From contig CM062807.1 of the NCBI GenBank assembly GCA_031772625.1, forward strand, positions 1,144,375,007 to 1,144,439,006: DNA of 64,000 nt, written 5' to 3'. Below the pieces are notes generated by a model. That model made no database searches, was not told the origin of the DNA, and was given only the letters and a program-made list of their open reading frames with translations. The position numbers were made by a program, and so were the translations under genes. Origin of the DNA: Pinus tabuliformis. Taxonomy: Eukaryota; Streptophyta; Pinopsida; Pinales; Pinaceae. Position 1 is the stretch's first letter; every line of letters starts with the position of its first letter. This document shows, in pieces, positions 52,480-63,116 of the stretch.

Positions 52480-54061
52480 ATGTCAACTCCAAAAGAGAAG
52501 AAGCACAAGGTATGTGTTATTGTTCATTTTGAGCCACAATATATCATAGTCATTAAAGCATACCTAGCCATCAAAGTGGATTTTGTGTAGGTAGGTTGTT
52601 TAAGGTTTTGTGAAAAGATTCAGGGGTACAATTTGCGGGTGACTAAGGAATTTTCCAAAGGTTTTGATTGATTGTAGGCAAAGGTTGAAGCACTCACTTT
52701 TCCAGTCACAACCCAATGAATAGTTGAGGCCACTAAGATCCCTTTAAATGGTCAGGAATAGTTTAAGGGTATGGAGTTAGATTCAATTTATTTCAAATAT
52801 TTTTTGAAACTACAATACCATGAGGGGTATGGGTCAGCTGTTCCAAGGAGCTATCTACATGACCACCATAGTAAAATGTTGGAAGTAATTTCAAAGGTAT
52901 TTCACTTGTGAAGGGAGATTCAATAAAGTTTACCAATATCATATAACACTCCCAATGCATTTTACAAGAAAAAAACCTTTAAATCTTGCTTACTACTTAT
53001 TTAGGATTCTTTGCAAAATGGTTGATATAGTTCAAGCCAAAGGGAGTCCTATTCAACCTAGTCTATTTTATTTCTCATTAATTAAACTGCTGGTGGTAAA
53101 GGAACTTGATAAGAAAGAGCAGTCATGGAAATACTTTTTGATCTCTTCAGGGTGGATGACACAACCTTTTGTTAGCCAAAGGTCTATGAAAAATACCCCA
53201 TTAGCTTACAATTAAAGAAGCCTCACTTGTATTAGATAGTTCGGTAAAAAATCCTCTGACTAAAATCAAACTATTTGACAAAATAAGTGCTAAAAATCTT
53301 CACTTCTCACCTAAGGCAGAAAAGGTGGCTAGGGGACTGAGAACAAGGGCTTCAACCAAAAGATTGCCTATATATTCTTCACTTGTTCAAGCTATTGAAA
53401 TATCAGAAATTGCCCATAGAGAAATTGAAGTTGATAAAAGGGATAAAAAAATCAAAGACCTACTAGACCAGTTGGACAAATCTCACCTAAAAATAGCTTA
53501 TTTGCAACAAGAAAATAGAGAGCTAAGGCAAAAAGTATCACAAGAAACTACCCACCCCAGTGAAAAAGAACCATCAAAGAAGCATTGGAACATGTTGTGA
53601 AGGAAAAAAGCAAGCAAAAAACAGATGTTGAAGATGTGTAGGTGACACTTGAGTAGTCAAGAAGACCTAGGACTAGGTCTGTTGCCAAAATAAAAATGAA
53701 AGTGGAGGAGATTATTCAACCAGAATAGAAAATGGTATTTGATGAGCAACAGGAGTTTGAAAAATTGTTGGAACAACTTGAAGGAGTTCAACAACAAGTA
53801 GATTGGCTAGCAGAAAAAGATCACAAGGATAAATTGAGTTTGTTTAAACAATTAGAAGTTGTTGAACATGTACTTGAAAAAGCTAAATACAAGTTGAAGT
53901 GGACCTTTCCTCTACATAGGAAAGTGAGAAGTTTGTATGTCCAAAACTTCGTTTTGAAGAGGAGGCTTAGATTAGTGAAGCAACAGCTTACTGAGTGTCG
54001 AGATGGCGAATTTTTGCTATACCAACAAAGGGGAACTAACCCAATCACAAACCTCAATTAG
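52480..54061 (+). pseudogene. Decayed retroelement-associated coding region, globular plus coiled coil, not recognised
   Basis: It starts with ATG at 52480 ('MSTPKEKKHK...') and can be followed in pieces: 'PRSYLHDHHSKMLEVISKVF' (about 52840-52905), 'LNLAYYLFRILCKMVDIVQA' and 'PSLFYFSLIKLLVVKELDKK' (52955-53215), then coiled-coil text 'KIKDLLDQLDKSHLKIAYLQ' (53325-53600) and 'FEKLLEQLEGVQQQVDWLAE' (53732-54061). About seven or more breaks. The plan (aromatic globular part, then coiled coils) resembles the LTR-borne protein at 23512-27294, though no clear sequence match was seen by eye. I treat it as part of an old retroelement without visible LTRs. Confidence 0.5.
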
Positions 54062-55543
54062 GTCTACTTACGTTTGGGATGGCTAGCTCCAACGGGTTTT
54101 AAAGGATCCCGTAAAATATTAAAGGTGTCGAGGGATTGCTTCCTTGAGGAAGACTTCAATTAAATCAACAAAAAGAAATAGCTAACCTATATGAATTATA
54201 TCCTATCTATGCTAATTCTAACTACTCTAATCTATCCTGCAGAAGCATAACAAAAGGAGGTTAAACATCATATATAGATCCCAAGTCCAAATGAATCAAT
54301 TACTGATCCACATAAGAACAAGGTTGTATTAAATCCTAATTGTAATCCAATTACTTATACAAGAATACACATTCCTTTCCATACAAATAACACTTGCAAC
54401 TAATGTTTAACAATGTTTCGAATCAACAACCTTTCATGAGTTAAGCATGCTATTGAATTATATTCGAATAACCAAGAATAACCATGAACTGTATGTTTTC
54501 AATATGCACAAAGCATAACACATGTATCTTTATCCATAGTTGCATTTTTCATGATCTTTTCCTTTCTTTATTCAATTTGTTGATACTCCTATAGCGATTG
54601 ATGTTCAACTCGTCAACATAGCTCGACCTCCTAACATTGGCACATCAACTAACAGGTCGAGGACATATTAGTGGCTCTAATGGACATGGTATCAACCCGG
54701 CTACCAAAACGCCAATTGTCTTGGTTTTTTTGTGTGTGTATACGATGGCATCCCCAGTTCAATTTTTTGACATTTTCAAACCAAACTTAGCCAAGGGAAC
54801 ATATCTATTATGATTGGATGATATTTTTGTAAAACAATAATAATGACTTAATTTCGTTTGATCTCGTTTTTGACAGTTTTGATCCTCTCTTGAGATATCT
54901 GATTAGAATTTTAAACTCTCATTATTTTTGATAATCATACTCTCACTTTACACTTTATATTATTAATAGAAACGTTTTTTACCAGCGTAAAAAAATACAA
55001 TATATTTATTTATATTGAAAATCCAAATTAAATAAGGAAAAATGACCATTATAAAAAAATAAAAAAATGAAATAGAATGTTTAACCTTTATTTTTCACAC
55101 ACGAAAAAATGAACACACACTAACCACACTCAAAGTTTTAGGAGCCCCGCATCCAGCCCGTGCCCAACCAAATATTTAAAATTAACTGCGGGCATCCTTG
55201 CGTTGTTATAGAAGGGTCGCATCATTTAAAAACAGTCCGCTTTGGTTCACATGTAGAACTGTGAGATCTCTCTTTATATACACTACACACAAAATTAGAA
55301 GACAAAAATTAGCTACTAGGGTTTAATGTCCAAAGCATCTCTGATCTGGTGCACTCTATTAACTAGGGTTCAGTTTTCCAGTTATGAACATGGAATTTAT
55401 TTTAGCCTTTTTTTTTTAATCTCGAAACATACAACTTAATTTTAGTGTTATTGTGTTTGACAAAGAAAGGATTGAAAAAAAAAAATATTTGGTTCAGAAC
55501 AAACTAAAGTGATAACACCAGCGACCAAACAGTTAATACAGTT
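54062..55543. other. AT-rich intergenic DNA
   Basis: No gene or clear repeat. There is some microsatellite-like A/T text (54980-55110) and a poly-A run near 55472. It leads into the tRNA gene. Confidence 0.5.
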
Positions 55544-55617
55544 GCCTGGGTGGTGTAGTTTGTTATCACATTAGTCTCACACACTAAAGGTCCCCAGTTC
55601 AAACCTGGGCTCAGACA
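55544..55617 (+). tRNA. tRNA-Val (CAC), 74 nt, possibly a pseudogene
   Basis: It folds as a cloverleaf: acceptor GCCTGGG with CTCAGAC (one C-A mismatch at pair 2-71 where plant tRNA-Val has U), D-arm GTGTAGTTTGTTATCAC, anticodon stem TTAGT/ACTAA around loop CTCACAC (anticodon CAC), T-arm CCCAG-TTCAAAC-CTGGG, discriminator A. A and B boxes look usable. The acceptor mismatch and the many 3'-half copies nearby leave open whether it is functional or the head of a tRNA-derived repeat. Confidence 0.8.
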
Positions 55618-55779
55618 AATTAATTTCATTTTTGTTGAGGTCTCTCCATTCGACTCGACCTCCCCTCGGGGAAGATTACGTTTTTTATTTATTTACAACA
55701 AAGGGTCCCTAGTTCAAACCTGGGTTCACACAATTGATTCAACTTAATTTCCCGTTGAGGTCTCTAGTTCGACCCCTTT
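55618..55779 (+). repeat. Repeated tRNA-Val 3' half with tail, left block
   Basis: After the tRNA comes a tail with GTTGAGGTCTCTCCATTCGA, then at about 55690-55735 a second copy of the tRNA 3' half (AAAGGGTCCCTAGTTCAAAC + CTGGGTTCACACA) and a second tail (GTTGAGGTCTCTAGTTCGAC). The same units recur at 61589-61880, on the far side of the inserted LTR elements, showing a former continuous array. Confidence 0.8.
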
Positions 55780-57070
55780 TGTAAGGCCTTCGGAGATGTG
55801 CGACGCGTTTGGGCGTGGGCGACCCGGGTGCATGCACAGGCAAACGCGGTTGTGCCATGGGCGGTCGTGCACGACGGTGCGACGACCAATTGTGCAAGCT
55901 GCGGTGCGACAGTCATGCGGCTGCGGCTTGAACGATATACAAGTTCTCTTGAAGTGCGAAGATATAATGCGCATAAGGGAGGAGAGCTGGCATGTTTATA
56001 GGCATGGTGGCATGTGTTACAACTTATGGAGGCCGACCTACAATGTAGACAAGCCGACGGTGTGTTGGGCGAATTTGCAATGAAGTAGGGGTGTGCGAAG
56101 TAGGTTGGGCAAGTCGGCTGGACAGACAGACTACGCTCCAACCTTGTGTATATATTAGGAGTGCGTAGATGGCATTTCAAATCATCCAACTCGCTCATCG
56201 CTCAAGGAGAAGTGCATAGGACAAGTGAAGGCGTAGCAAAGGAAGGAGGGCGTAGATTTGGAGATGTGCCTGTTCTTGGGCGAAGCCGCACGGAAGTGAA
56301 ACGCACCTCTTGGTTTTGGGTGAAGGACGCGGGCAAGGTCGCCCACCGGTTGGAGAAGGGCGTGCACAGTGTGTGGCGCCCACATTGTGCGACGACTTGG
56401 CGTGGGTGTCTTGGCAACTCGGTTGAGTGCCCGCCCATCGTGCAAGTGTGCACGAAGGTGAAACGGAGGTTGGAATCGGAGGTCGTTGAGTTGGGCAGGC
56501 GGTACTACGTGTTGTGCACACGATTTGGGCATTTGTCGAGAGTTGGCAAGCGGGACTGCATGTGGGTAGGGATACACGGTTTGGGCATTTGCGACCAAAC
56601 GAAGAGTGAACCGGCAAAGACGTGCGACGAGGTGAACGACGGGTTGGAGAGTCGTGCGGCGACCGTGCGGAGGTGCCGCCGAGCTGGGCAATCAAGTTTG
56701 CCGAAGTTGTGAAAATTTGGCTGTGTAAATTTGTGGTTTCCCAAGGACTTAGTCTATACATTGTAAAAATGATGATTATATAATATATTGATTCGGGCAG
56801 ACTCACATTACGGGGAGTTGCCCCTCCCCTTTATACTGTTGCAATTGTTGTTGTTCTCGTTATAATTGCTAGGGATAATGAATGAGTATGGGCTTCATTG
56901 GTATAAAGGATAAATGTATGTTTACTTAGTTGCGAAACACAAGCTAAGTAATGTTAAAGTGAAAGTAGGCGTAGTCCACGAACATAAGTATTGGTGAAAA
57001 GAAAGTGTTCGGTGGTGCCGCACCTCGCTATAAGCGGTTCGAAGACTACCGCAGGTGTAGGGGCGTGACA
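55780..57070 (+). repeat. 5' LTR (1291 bp) of the non-autonomous element
   Basis: TGTAAGGCCTTCGG... to ...GGGGCGTGACA. GC-rich in its first two thirds, with an AT-rich TATA-like TTATATAATATATTG near 56776. It includes about 20 extra bases near 55905 relative to the 3' LTR. Confidence 0.88.
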
Positions 57071-57302
57071 GTTGGTATCGGAGCTCGGTTGGATCTGGTG
57101 AGCAAGGTTTGCTCGTGAAGGTTTGAAGCTGATACACAACTTGACAGTTGGTATCAGAGCTCGGTTGGAGCTGGTGTTAGAGCAGGGTTGCTCGTGACGA
57201 GGTGCAAGTGTGGGTACACTTGGAAACTTGACAGTTGATGACAGTGGAAGCAGGTTTAGCAGAGGTGAAGCTCAGTGCTTGGACCAAGCTGAATGATAAG
57301 GC

Positions 57303-57833
57303 ATGGCAAGTTTGGGAGAAGGTGGAAGGAAGCTCTTACTTACCTTGGACAGGTTGAAAAGGTTGAAGGAAGAGAAGCCCCGTATCCGTGAAGAACTTGA
57401 AGCCTTGGAAAAGAATGTTGAAGGAGAGCTTCTTCGACTTGGTTGGACAATGGAGCAAGGTGAAGTTGCAGATTGTGCTATCAAGGAAGAGGAAGCCGTG
57501 ATGATTGAGGACATAACCATGATGGAGGATGAACTTGAGGATGATCAAGTTGGACCAAGATCGTGCAGTTTGTGGACATGGATGGATGAAGAAGAGCCTC
57601 ATGATGATGAAGTAAGTGTTGATACTTGTGTTTCATTTGGGCATTTGGTAGATGAACCGTGTGTAGGGAAGGGCAAAGCCAGTTTTCCTATGCTATGGAG
57701 GATCTTACCATGGATGACTATGATGGAACCTTGTATGGAGAAGCAAGGATTGTCGATTGTTGCAGGACTTGTTGGGGTTGGTTGTGACCTTATGGTAGAA
57801 GGTGCAATGGCCCGTGACAAGGGAGGGACATGA
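57303..57833 (+). CDS. 176-codon frame in the internal region, unrecognised, probably not a conserved gene
   Basis: The frame begins with a Lys/Glu-rich helical segment ('LDRLKRLKEEKPRIREELEA') likely to form a short coiled coil, then becomes Asp/Glu/Met-rich with 'GATGATGA'-type repetitive coding. There is no zinc knuckle and no gag motif. It could be a remnant gag N-terminus or a chance frame in GA-rich DNA; the following 1.4 kb is repetitive in ATGATG/CATGG words and has no long frame. Confidence 0.3.
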   Translation: MASLGEGGRKLLLTLDRLKRLKEEKPRIREELEALEKNVEGELLRLGWTMEQGEVADCAIKEEEAVMIEDITMMEDELEDDQVGPRSCSLWTWMDEEEPHDDEVSVDTCVSFGHLVDEPCVGKGKASFPMLWRILPWMTMMEPCMEKQGLSIVAGLVGVGCDLMVEGAMARDKGGT

Positions 57834-59223
57834 TGATCGTTGTGGATGATTGGGTCATGCTTTAGCCACATGGCTAAGTGCCCGGCATGACTCATGGACA
57901 GTTGAGGAGGGCACACACTTATGATGCTTGGGTGGACTTCTCATGGCCGAGACCAAGAGATAGTCTTGGTGGACACTTTGGTGGAGGAGCTATGATGGAG
58001 AGACTCATGACATGATGATATGGTTGGGTGACCGAGTTCACTAAACAGAAGATTGAAGACTTGGGTGTGATGACCGATGGTTGTAATGAGTCTACTGGAT
58101 TGGACTACATGGGTAACTTAGTCATGGACATCAGGTTGGAGGCATGGAGCATGGCAGTCTTATGCAGGGACATTGTGTGGGAGCACTTGTAGAGGTGTCA
58201 TGGACATCCAATGAGGAGTGCCAAGACAAGGATGTTGTGCAGATGGATTTGCTAGTGTGACATGGAGACTTATTACTTATAAGCCTATGGAGAGGTTGTA
58301 CACTCTTGTGCAACAAGACCATGGACTTGGTTGGATTTGTGAGCAGATTATGGAGCATTCCTACTACATGGAGATGTTGGTTGGAGATGACTCAAGGAGC
58401 TCATGATGACATGAGATTGTTGTGACTTTTAGGGACTTCATACATGGTGGACTTAGAGGATTTGATGCATTGAGGAGCTGAGGTCAAGGGACTTTGATGC
58501 AGTATGGGATGCATACTTTCAAAGTACATGTATGGGCATGGCTTGGAAGAGTGACTTGATGTAGAGGATCGATATGAGACACTTTGAGGTGATGGAGTTA
58601 CAACGATGATGATGATGCCTTGGTGGCTACACTTGGGCATGGGTTGAGCCGAGACTCAACTACTTTTCACACATGATGATGTTGGGATAGATGTGGCTGA
58701 TTTCATGTAGCACATTGACACCAAACATCATGGACAACATGTTGCAGATGAGGTGGATGGAGTTCCATGGACCTGAGCATGGATTATGGAGATAGATTCT
58801 TGATGAGTCGAGGATGTGGCAGGATGTTTTGAGAAACGACTGATGGTGGCATGAGGATGTTCACTCTCATGGTTTGAGCGTGATAGTTGGACTGATCACC
58901 CGACTAGTTCGAGACATGAGGGCTAGCAGTGGGCAGAGATGTGTTGGCATTATGTTGGAGTATCATGACAGAGGTTCACATGATGACATATGGATCTAGA
59001 TGACATCTTATGGAGAGCATACCGTGGAGGTACATACCTTGGTATGGTGAGCTTGGTGGCAGTTGGTCACTAAGCCGAAGCATGATGGAGATGAGGCCCT
59101 ACATATGTTGCAATGATGGTTGCTTGTGTGGAGGAGTCGACATCATGGATGATGATGATCTTGGTGGATGGCTACCAGGATGGTATGTTGTCGAGGACGA
59201 CAACGATTTCAGGTGGAGGAGGA

Positions 59224-60494
59224 TGTAAGGCCTTCGGAGATGTGCGACGTGTTTGGGCGTGGGCGACCCGGGTGCGTGCACGGGCAAACGCGGTTGTGCG
59301 ACGGGCGGTCATGCACGACGGTGCGACGACCAGTTGTGCGAGCTGCGGCTTGAACGATATGCAAGTTCTCTTGAAGTGCGAAGATATAATGCACATAAGG
59401 GAGGAGAGCTGGCATGTTTATAGGCGTGGTGGCATGCGTTACAACTTATGGAGGCCGACCTACAATGTAGACAAGTCGACGGTGTGTTGGGCGAATTTGC
59501 AATGAAGTAGGGGTGTGCGAAGTAGGTTGGGCAAGTCGGCTGGACAACCAGACTACGCTCCAACCTTGTGTATATATTGGGAGTGCGTAGATGGCATTTC
59601 AAATCATCCAACTCGCTCATCGCTCAAGGAGAAGTGCGTAGGACAAGTGAAGGCGCAGCAAAGGAAGGAGGGCGCAGATTTGGAGATGCGCCCGTTCTTG
59701 GGCGAAGCCGCACGAAAGTGAAACGCACCTCTTGGTTTTGGGTGAAGGCCACGGGCAGGCTCGCCCGCCGGTTGGAGAAGGGCGTGCACAGTGTGTGGCG
59801 CCCACATTGTGCGACGACTTGGCGTGGGTGTCTTGGCGACTCGGGTGAGCACCTGCCCATCGTGCAAGTGTGCACGAAGGTGAAACGGAGGTTGGAACCG
59901 AAGGTCGTTGAGTTGGGCAGGCAGTACTACGTGTTGTGCACATGATTTGGGCGTTTGTCAAGAGTTGGCAAGCGGGACTGCGTGTGGGCAGGGATACACG
60001 GTTTGGGCGTTTGCGACCAAACGAAGAGCGAACCAGCAAAGACGTGCGACGAGGTGAACGATGGGTTGGAGAGTCGTGCGGCGACCGTGCGGAGGTGCCG
60101 ACGAGCTGGGCAACCAAGTTTGCCGAAGTTGTGAAAATTTGGCTAAGTGTAAATTTGGGGTTTCCCAAGGACTTAGTCTGTACATTGTAAAAATGATGAT
60201 TATATAATATATTGATTCGGGCAGACTCACATTACGGGGAGTTTCCCCTCCCCTTTATACTGTTGCAATTGTTGTTGTTCTTGTTATAATTGTTATGGAT
60301 AATGAATGAGTATGGGCTTCATTGGTATAAAGGATAAATGTATGTTTACTTAGTTGCGAAACACAAGCTAAGTAATGTTAAAGTGAAAGTAGGCGTAGTC
60401 CACGAACATAAGTATTGGTGAAAAGAAAGTGTTCGGTGGTGTCGCACCTCGCTATAAGCGGTTGGAAGACTACCGCAGGTGTAGGGGCGTGAAA
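59224..60494 (+). repeat. 3' LTR (1271 bp) of the non-autonomous element
   Basis: Collinear with 55780-57070, about 95% identical by eye, and preceded by a purine tract. It is followed by CCTTC and then at once by a third, more divergent LTR. Confidence 0.88.
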
Positions 60495-60499
60495 CCTTC
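60495..60499. repeat. Shared 5-bp target sequence CCTTC (also 61584-61588)
   Basis: CCTTC lies between the 3' LTR of the full element and the solo LTR, and again after the solo LTR. It serves as the solo LTR's duplication and, with CCTTT at 55775-55779, apparently as the full element's. Confidence 0.75.
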
Positions 60500-61583
60500 T
60501 GTAAGGTCCTCGAGTTCTAACCGAGCGTGGGCGCGCAGTGAACGAGCGCGGGAACGATGGGCACGCGGTGAATGAGCGCGGGCACGATGGGCGAACGGTG
60601 AACGAGAGCGCGCGTGATGCACGACCCGGGCGAGCGATGCGACAGAGTGTTGTGCGATGCGACGGAGGGCGCGCACGACCGAACGCGGATGGAACGCCGG
60701 GCAGAGGTGCGACGAAGTGTGACGATGGAAAAATGACTAAGGCAAAAGATGCGACGGTGACTTATACCCAACGAGCGTGGAAGGTATGGGCGTGGGCCGA
60801 CTTGCAAACATGGGCGGGCCGACGCATACATGGGCGCTACAAAGGGTGTGATAACCTTGTTTTGGGGGTCGGCTGGAGTGCCACCACCCACGATGGAACC
60901 ACAATGAAACACATATATATTATGTGCGTTGAAACCTCATTTGCAACGAACAGAAGTCGCAAGACAACTTCGCATAAGCTCAGGGGTAAAAAGGAAGTGC
61001 GCAGATTTGAAGGGAAATGCGCATAGCTCATGCGCATTGTTCAAGGGCGCAGTCTTGGTGATACTTAGAGCCAGTCGAGGGTTGGGCGAGGTGTGCCCAA
61101 GGTTGTCTTGAGTGCAGATTTGTGTCGGGATTGACGAGGGTGTCTTGGTGGCTTGGGTGAGCACCCACCCATTGTGCAAGGCGTGCACAAGGTTATTGTA
61201 AAAGGTTGATTTGCCTATATTGTAAAAAGAAGCTAAGTATTGGCTAGGAGTTTGCCAAGCATTACTTGTGATGATTGTATTATCAAAGAAAGATTGATTA
61301 TTATATATTTTCGGGCAGACTCATTGTTCAGGGAGTTGCCCCTCCCTTTATACTGTGCAATTGTTTTTATATTTTATAATTGCTCTGGATAATAAATGAG
61401 TATGGGTGTTCATTAGTATAAAGGATAAACATAATTTTACTTGGTTGCAAAACACAAACTAAGTAAGGACAATTGAATTAGGTGTAGTCCATGAATATTA
61501 GTATTGGTGAAAAGAAAGCGTTCGATGGTGCCGCACCTCGCTATAAGCGATTGGAAGACTACCGCAGGTGTAGGGGCGTAACA
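60500..61583 (+). mobile_element. Solo LTR (1084 bp), same family, more divergent
   Basis: It starts TGTAAGGTCCTCG and ends ...GTAGGGGCGTAACA, with the same terminal 90 bases as the neighbouring LTRs (CTATAAGCG.TTGGAAGACTA block) and the shared CGGGCAGACTCA and GGGAGTTGCCCCTCCC blocks. The first 500 bases are largely different, so it belongs to another subfamily. A perfect CCTTC duplication flanks it, which marks an independent insertion that later lost its body by LTR-LTR recombination. Confidence 0.85.
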
Positions 61584-61588
61584 CCTTC

Positions 61589-61880
61589 CCTCACGATGTT
61601 AATCTTATTTTATTTACTACAAAAGTCGTTGTTCAAGCTTGGGGGTTGAAACAGTATCTTATTTTATTTATTTACAACAAAGAGTCCCCATTTTGAACCT
61701 GGGCTCACACAATTGATTCGATTTAATTTCCTGTTGAAGTCTCCAGTTCAACCCTTCCGACAGGATGTTAATCTTATTTAATTTACAACAAAGGTCGCAG
61801 CTCGAACTTGGGGGTTGAAACAGTGGATTTTATTTTATTTCCAGCAAAGGTCCCTAGTTCGAACCTGGGTCAAGAGAGTC
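61589..61880 (+). repeat. Repeated tRNA-Val 3' half with tail, right block
   Basis: Further units: AACAAAGAGTCCCCATTTTG... with CTGGGCTCACACA (about 61675-61712), partial forms near 61617-61640 and 61778-61806, and AAAGGTCCCTAGTTCGAACC (about 61846). Tails carry GTTGAAGTCTCCAGTTCAAC and GATGTTAATCTTATTT. The unit at 61737-61770 shows the uninterrupted sequence of the site the LTR elements entered. Confidence 0.75.
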
Positions 61881-62168
61881 GATTAAAATTTGCGTCAAAT
61901 TTTAGCTCAGACATTAAAATTGAAAGTTGAATCAAAATTAACTAGAGACAGACATCAAAAATCAAAAGGTGAATCAAAATTTACTACAACTATTAAAGAT
62001 CAAAAGGCACAGCAAAATTTACTCCATAAATTAAAGATTGAAAAATTCAAAAAATGGCTTGCCATATTCATAGCGAGATACATATAGACGGTACATAGAA
62101 AACTTAGAGATGGAATAAATATGCTCGAAAAATTCAGAAAATTCCTTTGTCATATTCATATACAAGAA
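61881..62168. other. Intergenic DNA with short AAATTTA/TCAAAA repetition
   Basis: A loose repetition of 'CAAAATTTACT...TTAAAGATCAAAAGG' occurs two or three times between 61910 and 62045. No gene seen. Confidence 0.5.
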
Positions 62169-62193
62169 ATATATATATATATATATATATATA
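62169..62193. repeat. (AT)n microsatellite
   Basis: Twelve uninterrupted AT dinucleotides directly upstream (plus sense) of the tRNA-like sequence. Confidence 0.95.
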
Positions 62194-62200
62194 AACAATA

Positions 62201-62272
62201 CACGCACGGTGGGATTCGAACCCAAATTGCCCGATTAATAATCAGAGGCCTTCTCCACTAGGCCACAGGCAC
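62201..62272 (-). tRNA. tRNA-like sequence with Arg-type body, anticodon loop reads ATT; likely pseudogene
   Basis: The minus strand folds as a 72-nt cloverleaf: acceptor GTGCCTG/CGTGCGT (several G-U pairs, one mismatch), D-arm GCCTAGTGGAGAAGGC, anticodon stem TCTGA/TCGGG with loop TTATTAA, T-arm TTGGG-TTCGAAT-CCCAC. The body (GCCTAATGGATAAGGC-like D-arm, TCTGA...AATC stem) resembles plant tRNA-Arg(TCT). An ATT anticodon is not used in plant nuclear tRNAs, and the acceptor is weak, so a decayed tRNA is most likely. Confidence 0.5.
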
Positions 62273-62639
62273 ACAAGAAAGTACGTATGGATGTGTTAAG
62301 AACCTTCAAATCTCTAAAACACAAGCACCACGTTTGCAGTCAATCAAATCCCTTGGGTGGCAGACGCGGGGCAAAAAACTGATTACCCACTTTTCGTCTT
62401 TGAAGGAAAGCAACACGACAATAATCCATCACATATTCCTTAATAACTAGGAAAAATAATAGTGCTGTACAAACTCTAATAAAAAGTTAATGAAAGAACC
62501 ACGACACAACACCATTTATCCATTCATTATTAAGAGGTCTATAGATTCATGTATGTGCCATGCTCTTATTAGTCCCTGCCTGGGACTAATAGCGTTCGAT
62601 CAGGCGTTGACCTCCTATTAATTTGAGTTGACCGGAGCA

Positions 62640-62930
62640 TTTAGTTGATGTTTTTCGCTTTTACCCAAAGTTTTATTTTAAAGCTTTGATGTTTTTTGCT
62701 TTTTATCCAAAGTTTTATATTGGAGGTCTTATTGCCGGGTTGCTGAATTTCCAAATCCAAATTTCGTGACTTTTTTGTTTTACCCAAAGTTTTCGGAGGT
62801 CTTATTGCCGGGGAAATCGATTGAACGTTGTGACAATTCATCTTACCCAAAGTCGAGTTTGCAGAATGTTGTGACAATTAATTTTATCCAAAGTCCAATT
62901 TACATGTTATGACAACTGATTTTAAGTTTG
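62640..62930. repeat. Degenerate short repeats around TTTTACCCAAAGTTTT
   Basis: The word TT.TACCCAAAGT (or TATCCAAAGT) occurs five or more times at irregular spacing, GGAGGTCTTATTGCCGGG twice (62727 and 62794), and TTGTGACAATT twice. No coding. Origin unknown. Confidence 0.6.
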
Positions 62931-63116
62931 GGGCAAAGTTTTTTTAGTATATGTTGGAGACTTAGAGCAGGTGGCAGCTTTTGGTCGTGCACAACAGCCA
63001 GCTGTTGGTGTCAGGAGACTTCTAGCAGGTGACTTCTAGCAGGTGGCAGCTGCCGGTGCTTGTAATACCATCTTGTAATACCGTGTTGAGGGCAACCGTT
63101 TTCCTTTCTAATTTAG

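Larger units (their letters stand above)
55780..60494 (+). mobile_element. Non-autonomous LTR retrotransposon (LARD-like), about 4.7 kb
   Basis: LTR 55780-57070, internal 57071-59223, LTR 59224-60494, TG start. A primer site TGGTATCGGAGC lies at 57073-57084 (tRNA-iMet type, one mismatch) and a purine tract AGGTGGAGGAGGA at 59211-59223. No gag, protease, RT or integrase is present in the 2.15-kb internal region, so it must be moved by a partner. The LTRs differ by about 60 substitutions by eye (about 5%), mostly C/T and G/A changes as expected from methylated CpG. It is much older than the 21-kb element. Flanking 5-mers CCTTT and CCTTC look like an altered target duplication. Confidence 0.88.

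Noticed and set aside
55764-56806. Long frames on both strands in the GC-rich LTRs (up to 203 codons) and their copies at 59113-60230
   Set aside because: GC-rich, stop-poor DNA gives open frames in several phases at once; frames are not kept between the two LTR copies and have no motif.
60500-61583. Third LTR as part of a tandem LTR-body-LTR-body-LTR array
   Set aside because: A 5-bp target sequence separates it from the neighbouring LTR, and its first half differs strongly; independent insertion fits better.
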